From: Clavaria fumosa
Lineage: Eukaryota > Basidiomycota > Agaricomycetes > Agaricales > Clavariaceae
Assembly: GCA_951802425.1 (NCBI GenBank)
Contig: OX637801.1
Span: forward strand, 2,108,001-2,172,000
Length of the DNA stretch: 64,000 nucleotides
Direction: 5' to 3'
Part shown: in pieces, positions 8,537 to 21,296 of the stretch
Position numbering within the stretch: position 1 is the stretch's first letter
Layout: every line of letters begins with the position of its first letter
Program-made: the position numbers and the translations under genes
Notes under the pieces: generated by a model
Seen by the model: only the letters and a program-made list of their open reading frames with translations
The model's database searches: none
Told to the model about the DNA's origin: nothing

Positions 8537-11500
8537 TCAAGCCTTAGTAGCTCTTGTAGCGAGGGGGGCATCTGAAATTTCATTCACTTCATACCCTTCA
8601 GGGTCAGCATTGCCAGCACCACATTCAGAGAAACTTGAGTTGGATTCAAGCGATACAGGCTGCTGATCCTGTGTCACACATGTACCCATCATGTGTTGGG
8701 GGCTTTGCGACTGGCTGGACAGCGGCAGAGAGCCTTGCAGTTGCACACCTGAACCACCTGTTGCAGGGCTACTGGTGTTTGTGGCTGCAGATGAAGTTGG
8801 GGCTGGTGAAGAATGTAGCCGCTGTGTCTCGGGTGATCGAAAGACATTCAAATAACTCTCTTTACTTGCATGTACTGTCATAGGGTCAGAGTGCAAAAAT
8901 TAGGAGAAATAAATGGAGATACTCACGCTTCTCCACCTCCCACGGCTTTCTAAAAACTGATCGCACTTGAGCAATCTCTGCTGAAACCGAGCCCGAAGTT
9001 GTTTGTGCAGTGGGTGTGAGAGTTGTACCTGATGCACTCAAGAACACATCCAGCTCTGCCTTGTACTTTGATGGCTGCAAAAGATTTGAAGGCAACTTCA
9101 AAACAACGAAGTGGCAAAGATTCTGATGCAGTAGCGGAGAAATCACTGGGCCATTTGCTGAATCAGTGGCACACTGACTTGCGGGCAAGGCAGCCAGTGA
9201 CCAATATGATGCAACCTCAACCTTTATATCAGTTGCTGGCTTGTTGTCCATTGAAGTTTCAAATGTAACACTTGGAAGGTTTGGGTGGCGTATTTTCATG
9301 CCTGATTCCCGTGCATAGGCATCATCTACAATGAACTTCCACCATGCAATGCCATTCCTTTGGTCTTGGGTGATCCTTGATGCTTGCACAGTGGTTTCAG
9401 AAGACAAAGATGATTCCATCATTCGAGAACCAGATGCTGACATGCTTGCCATTGGCAGAAAGCCAGCAAGATTCAAGTTCAGTGCAGTGAGGAGTGACTG
9501 TGTCCATCCTTGCTTTATCATTGTTGTGTGTCTGCTCCACTGATCTCCAGCAAGTGTTGCATGTGGTCTCCTGATGCGTGTTGTGGATGACTCCATTTGG
9601 GAATCTACAGCAATCCGAGCATGGTATTGCTCATAGCCCTGCATCAAAGCCAATGGTCGACCTTGAAATTCCAATTGCCTGAATCCCACATATATTGTAG
9701 GACCTTGTGCACAATGTGCAAACTGTGATTTCATCTGCATAGGTAATAAGTCACAGCCCAACAACTTTCAAATTACGACTTACTGATGATACAACTTCAC
9801 CTGTTAACTGGATCTCTTGGAAAAGATTGGGTGTTGATCCATTATCACAATAGATTTTGGCAATCACATCAAAAACTGCTCCGGGTAATGATGGCTGTAT
9901 GGCCCTATCCTTCTGAGGATCATCAGGGTCATCAGAATCATCACTACCCTCCTCCTTGCCATCAATTCCATCATCACCCCTGTGCTTATGACTTGGTCCA
10001 TCCTTTCTGATTTGTTGCTTCCCTTTGCCACTGTTATGACTGCTGTCACTTTTGCTTTTGCTTGATGATTGGTTTGCAGATCCTTCCGATGCCATAGTCC
10101 TGACCTGACCCCCAATACAAGACAGGATATTGGTACCCTGAGACATGCAGTTCAAAATATTCTCTGTGGTTGTGAGCACCAACTCATCATGATCCCATAC
10201 CTCTCCACCTTCTTTGAACACAGGTGTCACTTGTTTTTTTGAAGGTGTAGTGACCATGCCCAGATATGGAGAAAATATCTTTCCAAGACCAGCAAGGAAT
10301 GTATCATCAAGGTCAATCTCAACAGACAGGATCAGGAATATCTGTTGCAGGTGTCCTGCACCTTGTGTGATCAATGCTCTGTTGAAACCAACTTGTATAT
10401 AATAGTCATGTTTCTCAACATGATGGCACTGCAGCATATGCTGGATTGCCTCTTGCCTGCTGGTCACATGCTGAGCTGCACCCTTTGCACCGAGGATATA
10501 CTGTGTGACAAACACAGTTGTAACTGGCACTGGACTGGCTGTTACATTTAGAAGAGTAGCTTTCTGATAAGACTGCTGAGTGTCAACTTGTGCAACCATG
10601 ACAGGTTTTGCACGAGCATGGGCTTGAGAGACAGCATCCAAAGGTCCTGGGGCATGTGGAGATATGGAGGTGAACATTGGTTGAGCATCTATGGAGAGGA
10701 TATTATATACTTTGGTGCCAGTATTCTTGTCATGAATGTTGAATTGCATCACTGAAATCAACACCTTACTGTGCTTGCTGTGGACCACAAATCTTTCCAA
10801 GTCACCAATGCTTGTCATGAATGTTGAATTGGGAAAGTGTGCTGGGTCAGGTGAAAGCTCTGCACCAACCACACTTGTCATGGCTTCTGTAGCATAGACT
10901 TGCATTGCCTCAGCCTTTTTGGGTTTTCCTTGATCCATGTATGTGGATGCCAAATCACCTATGCTGGAAAGAGTGAATGGATGCTCTGGGCCAAGCACTC
11001 TCTTCCTAGCTTCCATGACCTGGATCTCAAGCCCTTCTGCCTCATTGTGTTTTCCCTGAGCTTGATATGTGGATGCTAAATTGGCAATGCTGCTCAGAGT
11101 AGCTGGATGTTCTGGGCCAAGCACTCTCTTCATAACTTCCATGACCTGGATCTCAAGCACTTCTGCTTTATTGTACTTTCCCTGAGCTTGGTATGTGGAT
11201 GCCAAATTAGCAATACTTCTCAGGGTATCTGGATGTTCTGGGCCAAGCACTTTCTTCCTGGCTTCCATGACATGAACTTGCAGCTCTTCTGCTTCATTGT
11301 GCTTTCCCTGAGCCTGGTATGTGGATGCTGAATTGGCAATGCTGCTCAGAGTAGCTGGATGTTCTGGGCCAAGCACTCTCTTCATAACTTCCATGACCTG
11401 GATCTCAAGCTCTTCTGCTTTATTGTACTTTCCCTGAGCTTGGTATGTGGATGCCAAATTAGCAATACTGCTCAGGGTATCTGGATGTTCTGGGCCAAGC

Positions 11501-14500
11501 ACTTTCTTCCTGGCTTCCATGACATGAACTTGCAGCTCTTCTGCTTCATTGTGCTTTCCCTGAGCCTGATATGTGGATGCTGAATTGGCAATGCTGCTCA
11601 GAGTAGCTGGATGTTCTGGGCCAAGCACTCTCTTCATAACTTCCATGACCTGGATCTCAAGCTCTTCTGCTTTATTGTACTTTCCCTGAGCTTGGTATGT
11701 GGATGCCAAATTAGCAATACTGCTCAGAGTATCTGGATGTTCTGGACCAAGCACTCTCTTCCTAACTTCCATGACATCAATCTCAAGCTCTTCTGCTTTA
11801 TTGTACTTTCCCTGAGCTTGGTATGTGGATGCCAAATTAGCAATACTGCTCAGAGTATTTGGATGTTCTGGACCAAACACTCTCTTCATAACTTCCATGA
11901 CCTGGATCTCAAGCTCTTCTGCTTTATTGTACTTTCCCTGAGCTTGGTATGTGGATGCCAAATTAGCAATACTGCTCAAGGAATCTGGATCTTCTGGGCC
12001 AAGCACTTTCTTCCTGGCTTCCATGACATGAACTTGCAGCTCTTCTGCTTCATTGTGCTTTCCCTGAGCCTGGTATGTGGATGCTAAATCAGCAATGCTG
12101 CTCAGAGTAGCTGGATGTCCTAGGCCAAGCACTTTCTTCATGGCCTCCATGACATGAACTTGCAGCTCTTCTGCTTCATTGTGCTTTCCCTGAGCCTGGT
12201 ATGTGAATGCTAAATCAGCAATGCTGCTCAGGGTATCTGGATGTTCTGGGCCAAGCACTCTCTTCCTGGCTTCCATAACATGGATCTCATCTTCTGCCTC
12301 ATTGTACTTTCCCTGAGCCTGGTATGTGGATGCTAAATTAGCAATGCTGCTCAGAGTAGCTGGATGTCCTAGGCCAAGCACTCTCTTCCTGGCTTCCATG
12401 ACATGAAGTTGCAGCTCTTCTGCTTCATTGTGCTTTCCCTGAGCCTGGTATGTGGATGCTGAATTGGCAATGCTGCTCAGAGTTGCTGGATGTTCTGGGC
12501 CAAGCACTCTCTTCCTAACCTCCATGACATGAAGTTGCAGCTCTTCTGCTTCATTGTACTTTCCCTGAGCCTGGTATGTGGATGCTATTTTGGCAATGCT
12601 GCTCAGAGTAGCTGGATGTTCTGGGCCAAGCACTCTCTTCCTAGCCTCCATGACATGAAGTTGCAGCTCTTCTGCTTCATTGTGCTTTCCCTGAGCCTGG
12701 TATGTGGATGCTAAATTGGCAATGCTGCTCAGAGTAGCTGGATGTTCTGGGCCAAGCACTCTCTTCCTAGCCTCCATGACATGAAGTTGCAGCTCTTCTG
12801 CTTCATTGTGCTTTCCCTGAGCCTGGTATGTGGATGCTAAATTGGCAATGCTGCTCAGAGTAGCTGGATGTTCTGGGCCAAGCACTCTCTTCCTAGCCTC
12901 CATGACATGAAGTTGCAGCTCTTCTGCTTCATTGTGCTTTCCCTGAGCCTGGTATGTGGATGCTAAATTGGCAATGCTGCTCAGAGTTTCTGGATGCTCC
13001 GGGCCAAGAACCCTCTTCCTGGCTTCCTTGACTTGGACATCTAGCTCTTCTACCTCATTGTACTTTCCCTGAGCTGAGTATACAGATGCCAAATTGGCAA
13101 TGCTGTTCACAGTAGCTAGATGTTCTGGGCCAAGCACTCTCTTCATAACTTCCATGACCTGGATCTCAAGCTCTTCTGCTTTATTGTACTTTCCCTGAGC
13201 TTGGTATGTGGATGCTAAATTAGCAATACTGCTCAGGGTATCTGGATGTTCTGGACCAAGCACTCTCTTCCTAACTTCCATAACATCAATCTCAAGCCCT
13301 TCTGCCTCATTGTACTTTCCCTGAGCCTGATATGTGGATGCCAAATTAGCAATACTGCTCAGAGTATCTGGATGTTCTGGACCAAGCACTCTCTTCCTAA
13401 CTTCCATAACATCAATCTCAAGCCCTTCTGCCTCATTGTACTTTCCCTGAGCCTGATAGGTGGATGCCAAATTAGCAATACTGCTCAGAGTATCTGGATG
13501 TTCTGGGCCAAGCAGTTTCTTCCTGGCTTCCATAACATGGATCTCAAGCCCTTCTGCCTCATTGTACTTTCCCTGAGCCTGATATGTGGATGCTAAATTG
13601 GCAATGCTGCTCAGGGTATCTGGATGTTCTTGGCCAAGCACTCTCTTCCTGGTTTCAATGACATGGATCTCAAGCCCTTCTGCCTCATTGTGTTTTCCCT
13701 GAGCTTGATATGTGGATGCTAAATTGGCAATGCTGCTCAGGGTATCTGGATGTTCTGGGCCAAGCACTCTCTTCCTAGCTTCCATGACATGGGTCTCAAG
13801 CTCTTCTGCCTCATTGTACTTCCCTTGAGCCTGATATGTGGATGCCAAATTGGCAATACTACTCAGAGTATCTGGATGTTCTGGGCCAAGCACTCTCTTC
13901 ATAACTTCCATGACATCAATCTCAAGCTCTTCTGCCTCATTGTACTTTCCCTGAGCCTGATAGGTGGATGCCAAATTAGCAAAACTGCCCAGGGTATCTG
14001 GATGTTCTGGGCCAAGCACTCTCTTCCTGGCTTCCATGACATGAACTTGCAGCTCTTCAGCTTCATTGTGCTTTCCCTGAGCCTGGTATGTGGATGCTAA
14101 ATTGGCAATGCTGCTCAGGGTATCTGGATGTTCTGGGCCAAGCACTCTCCTCCTAGCTTCCATGACATGGGTCTCAAGCTCTTCTGCCTCATTGTACTTT
14201 CCCTGAGCCTGATATGTGGATGCTAAATTGGCAATGCTGCTCAGGGTATCTGGATGTTCTGGGCCAAGCACTCTCTTCCTGGCTTCCATGGCATGGATCT
14301 CAAGCTCTTCTGCCTCATTGTACTTCCCCTGAGCCTGATATGTGGATGCCAAATTGGCAATGCTGCTCAGGGTATCTGGATGTTCTGGGCCAAGCAGTCT
14401 CCTCCTAGCTTCCATGACATGGGTCTCAAGCCCTTCTGCCTCATTGTACTTTCCTTGAGCCCAGTATATGGATGCTAAATTGGCAAAGCTGCTCAAAGTA

Positions 14501-17104
14501 TTTGGATGCTCTGGACCAAGCACTCTCTTCCTAGCTTCTATGACATGGGTCTCAAGCTCTTCTGCTTCATAGTACATTCCTTTAGCCTTGTATGTAGATG
14601 CCAAATTACCAATGCTGCTCAGAGTACCTGGATGCTCTGGGCCAAGCACTCTCTTCCTGACTTTCATGACAAGGACCTCTAGTTCCTCTGCTTCATTGTA
14701 CTTCCCCTGAGCCCAATATGTAGAAGCCAAATTTGCAATGCTGCAGAGAGTGTCTGGATGCTCTAAGCCAACTGCTTGTTGTCTGCTTTCCTTCACTTGC
14801 AGCTGCAACTGTTCTGCAGACTTCCAGTACCCATTGTCATAGTATACTTTTGCTAGCTTCTCATCTCTATCAGCACTTTTGAAGGTGTATGCAGCTTCTT
14901 GAGCATGCTTTTCCAGTGCCACGATGTGTGGAACCAGTGATTGATGGAAAGCATAGTCAGTACTAGCATTCCCAAATGTGATTGAGTGACACAACAAAAT
15001 CTCCACAGCATTGCATTTTGACTTTTTCTCCTCCCAATCCAGTCTGTCCCAGCACCATGTATGTACTAATGGATGCATGGAGTATGATGTCCAACTAGTA
15101 CCTTTCACAAGTGAAAATGATTTCAACATCTCAATTGCTTTCCTGAAGATGAAGGCATCCCAGTGGCCCTGATTGTCAACTTGCAATATACTGGACCAAT
15201 GTAATGAATCCCTCTGCAATTGCTTCAAGTCATCTCCTGTACCACTGTCCTTCGCAGCCAAGGCCATATCTTCAGCTGCCTTCCTGAACATCTGCTCTGA
15301 AATGTGCTCATGATGGAGGAGGGCAGATATTTGCAGGAGAAGAATTGCACTTGAAGCTGCTTCAGCATCCCCTTGATTGTCCCCTAACACTCTTGCTTGA
15401 ATCTCTGTAATTGAGAGTTCCCATGTGCCATAAACTGCTTGACCATAATGAGAAGCTCCCTCGAATGAAGGATTATCCAACAACTTCCGACGATGCCTCT
15501 GATATGTCTCAAGGTAGTCATCAAGACTGCATAGACCACTTGCAATGGATGCACCAGCTTGGTCAACAGCCAGAGGCAGGTAGCACAAGGTTGCCACAAT
15601 AAGTTGTGCCATTTGCTTCAGGTCATCATTACTGTCATCGCAATGAGCAGCCTTCAGAATAAGAGAGACCGCATCCTGCTCTCCCATTTGGTCTACTTCA
15701 ACAAAGGCATGGTCCACCAGCATTCGCATATTGGGATTGCGACTGGTGATGAGTACATTGCCTTGGTGGTGTCCCGGCATATACCTCCTGATTGTTTCAG
15801 GATCACCCGCACTATCATACACAAGCAACCATCCCTTTGTTGTCCCAGACAACCACAAGAGGACAGAGGACACAGAGTTTTCAACTCCAGATGCTTCGGC
15901 TACAGTGTCATTGGCAATCTCTTTAATGGATTGCTCAATGGTCTCAGCACTGGTTGCATCTATCCAGAAGACACGCCAAAACCTGTGAGAGTTAATGAGC
16001 GACTGAGCAGCTAAATGACATCTGACTTACATATCTGGATTTTCTTCAATAAACTTCACGCAAATCTGAGTCTTGCCAATACCTCCCATTCCATAGAGGA
16101 GAAAAAGTCTTCTAGAAACAGTGTGGCCCAACTGCGGACCAAAATAGTCTCTCAACCTCTCCAAGTAAACTGACTGTCCAGTGAAAATCAGGCTAGGTGA
16201 GGGCATTTTCTTGAATGAGATTTGTGAATGATGAGGTTGAGCTGCAACACTAGGTCATTTTAAGGCATGACTGTCCATCCACTCATGCTCACCGTGGATG
16301 TGGAGTGAACCAGAGTTCAATTCGTGAGATCCGACTTCGCTACCATCTGCAAGGATTGAGTAGGTGGAGACAGGGGGCATCCGGGTTGTGCCCTCAAGAG
16401 ATGCTGTTGTGAATGAGATCGTGCAACGTCATGATATCACAACCAACTCACTCGCTTCTTCACTACCTCCCATTTTTTGTTCATCTGGGTCGACATTCTC
16501 TTGTGTAGCGGAGGACAGTGGCATGCTAGTTGCACTCTCAACATCTGAAAGAGATAGCACTGAATGACACCTCGCAGCTTTGTGATATTGCAGACAACTC
16601 ACTTGCTTCTGCAATACTCTTCATTTGTCCACTTGGATCGATGCTCTCTTGTGTAATGGGGGACACCGGTGGCATATCAGCTGTGCAAGAGATAACACCG
16701 CGGATGAGACGACGAGCTTTGCATTCTCGCAATACTCACTTGTTGTGGTGTTATTCTCTTCTTGCCATTCGCCGGGCAAGGGTGAATTGTTTCCAATGAT
16801 ATCCTGGTCCATGAGACGAGGGGCACAGTGGCAGGAAATGTCAAGGGCGATGAGGGCTTATCGAGCAAGAGCTGCGATACCCTTTCATCAGTCACCGTCA
16901 CGGTGCAGCATTGATATCTGATGTGACATACTTACACCGCCCGCGTGAGCGTGAGAGCGTTCCCTTCACGTGACCGGTTTTTTTGGTGAGCTTTGAATGC
17001 ACGCTGGTTTGCTTCTTGCCTGATCTGTTCTCAGTGGATCTGCTCAATTGCGCTTCTTTTGTTAGTGACTCCTCGCTGAGTAAATAACAGATGTCTCTGT
17101 CCAT
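8537..17104 (-). CDS. Giant NLR-like protein: NB-ARC ATPase plus ~31 TPRs
   Basis: The predicted protein is about 2,500 residues. The P-loop exon (ending 16031) encodes LLYGMGGIGKTQICVKFIEE, a Walker A motif. The 6.2-kb main exon (15982-9784) continues with FWRVFWIDATSAETIE, a Walker B-like GWLLVYDSAGD, an NB-ARC ITSRNP sensor-type motif and a GLPLA-like CYLPLAVDQAGASI. About 31 tandem 42-residue TPRs of kinesin-light-chain type follow, then a low-complexity S/K/D-rich segment. Two more exons (9734-8927 and 8874-8537) encode a C-terminal region I do not recognise. The N-terminus is less certain: short exons near 16.3-16.7 kb and a possible first exon from an ATG at 17104. In fungi such STAND proteins act in non-self recognition and programmed cell death. 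That role is inferred here. Confidence 0.85.
10930..14830 (-). repeat. TPR-coding tandem array, ~31 x 126 bp
   Basis: About 31 consecutive 126-bp units encode the consensus VLGPEHPDTLSSIANLASTY then QAQGKYNEAEELEIHVMEARKR. Each unit is a two-helix TPR of the TPR_10/TPR_12 type. Units are almost identical at DNA level, and blocks of neighbours are more alike than distant units: a run of three QLHVMEARKR/HPATL units near 12.6-12.95 kb, and an alternating dimer (NKAEELEIQVMEVMKR / NEAEELQVHVMEARKK) near 11.1-11.8 kb. One unit near 12.28 kb lacks a single codon. All indels keep the reading frame. Confidence 0.95.
16452..16680 (-). repeat. Tandemly duplicated short exons in the NLR 5' region
   Basis: Two exon-like units lie in tandem: 16603-16680 (78 nt) and 16452-16544 (93 nt). 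Both are multiples of three, both have a polypyrimidine-CAG acceptor and a GTGAGT donor, and they encode related peptides (MPPVSPITQESIDPSGQMK versus MPLSSATQENVDPDEQKM), each ending in EA(S). A third, weaker relative containing RMPPVSTYS occurs near 16330-16400. The arrangement would lengthen or shorten the linker before the NB-ARC domain without changing frame. Confidence 0.65.
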
Positions 17105-17521
17105 TAGCTGCTCAGTTTCTCCTGTAAGGCCGAAGCGCTCTCTTGTCTCAGACGCCAATCTTGAGTAGCTTGAGTACTCAAGCGATCTTATTCCCCGTCC
17201 TCTGCCAGCTCAACCAAACTGGATGCGCCGTGATCCACCTCACCCATTGCACAGGCGGCGCGCGGCAGCGCAACTCACACGGCTGTATCATCCCTCCGAT
17301 ATCCCCTAACGGCCACCACCTCACACACATCCGCGCCTTCCTCCAACGCGACCACCAATATTGGCTTACCCAACATGACTGCGGTCACAGCCGGTACCGG
17401 AAAGCCTCCCTCAACTCATCATCCTAACATTACTTCGTCGCTGATACCTGCACACCCTCTCGCCTCAGCAGGTGCCCTTCCTCTCCCACCGCCGCGGCGC
17501 TGGCACGGTAATGTTTGCTAG

Positions 17522-18245
17522 GCCCTATACGACGCTCTGCTTGACGCACACATTCAGCTGCAAAATTGTCGCAAACAGACTCCTTCCTGTGTGCTTGCTC
17601 GTCCTGAAGTGCCACAGCCATCACCTTTACCTGAAACGGCCGTTTCTCCACGTTGTTCAGAGAGGGACTAGCGGCTCGCTCACGCCATAGCGCCCCCGTG
17701 CGTGGCTACCCACTGCGTAGTGCCTGCCGGCTAAGCAAGAAGAAAAGTTGTCAGCCGTTGTAGGCGGAGGGAGGCGTGGACATTTGGACTTGGACCGCTC
17801 ATATCTGACCCAAGAGCTGGACGCCTCATTTCGCCCAGCTCGTCTCAGCCCTGAGAATCTGACTATATAAGCAGGCGTCGAGAACGTAGAGTCCCGATGA
17901 TGGCTAAACATACTGCTGTACTTGAGATCGTCCGTAACCTCCTCTCGTCCATTTCTTTTACGTGATGTCATTATTCATCCCTCCCCCAATGCCATGTCGC
18001 TCCCCTGCCGGCGTTAGTAGCGACAACTTGAACGACGAAGACAGGCGGCGTTTGTTCGCAGGGTCTTCGAGGCGCCATATCATCTTCTACAACACTTCCA
18101 CGCTATACTCATCCCTCCTGTGTTTCGTTCTGTCCGTTCTGTACCATGCACCTATTGTGCCGCGTGTACAGCAGCGGCGCAAAACAGCCAAGACCATAGA
18201 TATTGGAACGGAGGAAAGAGGCAGTTAAGGCAGCTTAAAATATTC
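17522..18245 (+). pseudogene. Decayed BFR2/AATF-like copy
   Basis: 17520-17612 resembles exon 2 of the BFR2-like gene at 6.7 kb: an intron-acceptor-like TAG, then a frame reading ALYDALLDAHIQLQ and continuing to the LARPE region. Weaker matches follow near 17995-18120 (compare 7410-7530). 18215-18245 resembles the 3' end (AAAATATTCGGTTGG against AAAATATTTGGTTAG at the stop). Reading frames between them are broken. It lies in the same orientation as the 6.4-kb copy, so the NLR gene sits between two BFR2-derived fragments. Confidence 0.6.
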
Positions 18246-18870
18246 GGTTGGTTTGCGATGGGTAAAGATCGACATAATGCTTGATGCATTTCTTGGGTGA
18301 TACGAAATTGACCTGACGCAGAATACAAGCAGACAAACAAGAGATCATCTCCGAAGGTGCATAGTAACATTCTGGCAAAGAAAGGATACAAAAACGCAGG
18401 GCATCATATTGGACGAAGCAAATGCTTGCCCTAATCACTTGACTCTGCTACGCTGTGGCTTGAAAAGTGCGACTGCGGTTTACGGCGGAGGAAGATTACC
18501 GAGGTAGAAGATGGTTTTCCATCGTCGTCAGAAGAGTTCACAAGCGGATGGATTGAGATTCCTGAGCCAAAAGCGCGAGGCCTAGCAATAGGAAGATACA
18601 AAAGTGACTTTGAATGTTAGACAAGCCCAACGAAATAGTAATGTACTGTACCCTGACAGAGTGCGCCATGGCTATGACAAATATGGGCGACGCCACTGTT
18701 GAGCCACCCTTGAGTTTTGCTAGACTGCGCCTCGTCGCTGGCGCGTCACCACGAGGACTTCCTTGGATCCGCTGGCTCCAATACCCGTGTGGAGTGGGTG
18801 TGAACTATATCGCCATACAGAGCCAACTTATACTCTCGTGTACAGACACCACACCGTGTCGTGCTAGTGA
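18246..18870. other. Intergenic, upstream of SNX41
   Basis: No supportable gene is seen. This is taken as promoter and 5' UTR sequence of the sorting nexin gene. It marks the change from the accessory left part to conserved gene space. Confidence 0.5.
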
Positions 18871-20993
18871 ATGGACCCGTCTGAAGACGAGAATCCGTTC
18901 CGGAACGAAGGCGACAGAATCACCTCCGAGTCATCCTCTGCAGTCAGGGTAGATATATCCGTCTCGTCCTCACCTAAGTCGGGCTCGTCCCATCATTTTT
19001 CGCCCACTTCGCCCATTTCGCCCACGATGGCCAGGCCTTTTCCCTCACCAGGATCCCACCGACAGGTCCAAACCACCTTCAAGACCGACTATTGCTGCGC
19101 CCGCGATCGTGATTTGCACTCGGGGGATGATTTTGAGATCCTGGTGCGCTCGAAATTCAGACACCCGGATTCCCAAACTGCACACTAAGTTCCATTCTAC
19201 ATTAGATAACCGACGCTGAAAAAGTAACCACCAATTCATCGTCTCCATATATTGTGTATGTTATCAAGTCTGGGGTACGTTTGTCATTCGGATTACAGTG
19301 ACACCACTTACCCAAACGCTTCACGCCTCAGAATGCCGAAGCGCGCCACCGTTATTCTGAGTTCGAGTCGCTTCGCTTGATTCTCGTAAAGTTGTACCCG
19401 ATCCTCATTATTCCACCTATTCCATCAAAGCAGTCAATAGGAGAGTATGCCGTCAAGCAAGCAAAAGCGAAGGAAGACGGCACATTGATTGCACGTCGCA
19501 AGCGGATGCTACAGACTTTCCTCAACCGTTTGGCGAGACACCCCATTCTTTCCAATGATCATGTCTTTCACCGCTTTCTCGATGGGCAAGTCTCATGGGT
19601 AGGTTGTCATGCATCTCGCTGTTGTCAATCAAAAGACCTTCTTCTTTTTTGTAGACCGAAGTCGTCAACTCGCCTCCAGTCTCCCAATTGCCGAAGAATA
19701 TTCTGAAAGCCCCGTCACATAATCCGACAGATCAGAACGCGTCCCCGGCTTACGCTGCACTCCCAACACCCTCCCCTGCGCATCCCCTCAGGGCACCCGA
19801 CCAGCGCTTCCTGGACTCTGAAGCGTTCACTCACAAGTTCGCAAACCATCTTAGCGGGCCCATGGAGAAAGTCACACGTCGAACCATGAAACGCTGGTCG
19901 GATTACACGCAGGACTACCACGAGCTCGGGAGCACGTTCAATTTGTTCGGAGTGAACGAGTCTGGCCCGCTAGCGGCTGCGCTCGAAAAAACAGGGCAAG
20001 CAGCTGATGCGACATGGTTATCATCCGCAAAACTCGTAAGCCAACCATTCTTTGACCTAGTCCAGTAATTTTACAACGGAGCCTTCCCCTCTTTCCGCTC
20101 CAGGTTCAGGAACTCGAGCACAACTGGGCCGAACCTTTGCACGAGTATTCTCAGTTCGCCTCAATCATCAAGAAGATTCTCACCTACCGCCACCAAAAAC
20201 ATGTGCAGTACGAGATGACGCAGGACGCGCTGGAGATGAAGCGGGAACAGCTGGAGGACCTGGAGAAGAGCGAACGGGAGGCGAGGCGATTAGAAGCGGC
20301 GCTCGGAAAGGCGACCTTCAATGGCAGCATTAGCGCTGCACCTTCCACTGAAGAAGGGCAAGAAGGGGAGGAGTCCGCGCCGCACATGTCTGCATCTCTC
20401 CCGCCGCATCCCGGGCCGAAGCCGGGGCGACGCAGAATCAAGCCTCCTGGGATGGGCCTTCTAAACGCGTTGAGCTATACGCTTCACGGAATGATGGACG
20501 TCGATCCGGAGACCGCCCGACGCAACTCGATCACGAAGACAAAGGAAACCATATCCTCGGTGCGTGACCTTCTCCACTTCGTTGTCCTTACTGCACAATA
20601 TATTCTAACCTGTGATTCAGCTCGAAGATGCGCTTCATCTCTCGGCCCAGGACTTGAAATACTCGAGCTCCACCATCCAAGCTGATTTGGACCGCTTTCA
20701 ACGGCAGAAAGTAGCGGACATCCGGGAAATGGCCATCAGCATGGCGAGGGCCCACAGAGACTGGTGTAAGAAGGTAGGATATCCACTCGATGGTGAGTTG
20801 AGACACACTAGCTCACGGTTTCCTTCCATAGAATCTTGAGGCATGGGAAGAAGCAAAGAAAGAGATTGAGAAGATACCCGAACATCCAAACAAACCCCCG
20901 CAGTCGCAGGATCCTGCTTCTGCTGGAGGCCCGCACCAACCTTTGTCGCCTGCATCAAATCGAGATTCAGCAGCCGCTGTCAACGGCCATTGA
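18871..20993 (+). CDS. SNX41: Sorting nexin of the SNX41/ATG20 family (PX-BAR)
   Basis: Atg20/Snx41-type nexins bind PI3P on endosomes and the phagophore assembly site and act in retrieval and selective autophagy. The acidic, serine-rich N-terminus (MDPSEDENPF) is followed by a PX domain: DDFEILITDAEKV, IVYVIKSGN, then RHRYSEFESLRLIL with the phosphoinositide-binding Arg, and PPIPSKQ. HPILSNDHVFHRFLDG closes the PX domain. A proline-rich linker leads to a helical BAR-like region (VTRRTMKRWSDYTQDYHELG, KHVQYEMTQDALEMKREQLE). Introns interrupt at about 19143-19209, 19270-19330, 20036-20103, 20560-20620 and 20790-20832. The start is the first ATG of the acidic N-terminus and the stop is TGA at 20991. 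Whether it is SNX41 or ATG20 cannot be settled from the sequence alone. Confidence 0.85.
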
Positions 20994-21296
20994 GAGGCGG
21001 GGAGACGCGGGGCTCATTGTAATATTATGGTCGTGCTGTTCAACATACATGTTTTGAATGGTGGGATACTCTGTGTAGCCATTGCTCCTGGCTCTCGCTC
21101 CGATATAGCTTCCCTTTTGCATTCGGCGCCTCATCGAGGCCTCATCCTTCGTGATGGAGGCATCTTGGGCCTCCGAGTGCATGTACTTTAGTTTACCATA
21201 ATCGACGTGACAGCTCTATTTACACAGCACCACCATCCAGGCTATATACGACTGTGGTCACACGCGGCGACAGTCATTGTTTCCCTACCGCAGACA

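Noticed and set aside
11107..14478. Many plus-strand open frames with repeated MFWAKHSLxxFHD-type peptides
   Set aside because: They are antisense shadows of the TPR array. Their periodicity is the 126-bp repeat and they have no independent coding evidence.
10930..14830. Regular tandem repeats as a CRISPR array or satellite
   Set aside because: The units are contiguous 126-bp coding repeats without spacers, in a eukaryotic gene, and all keep the TPR frame.
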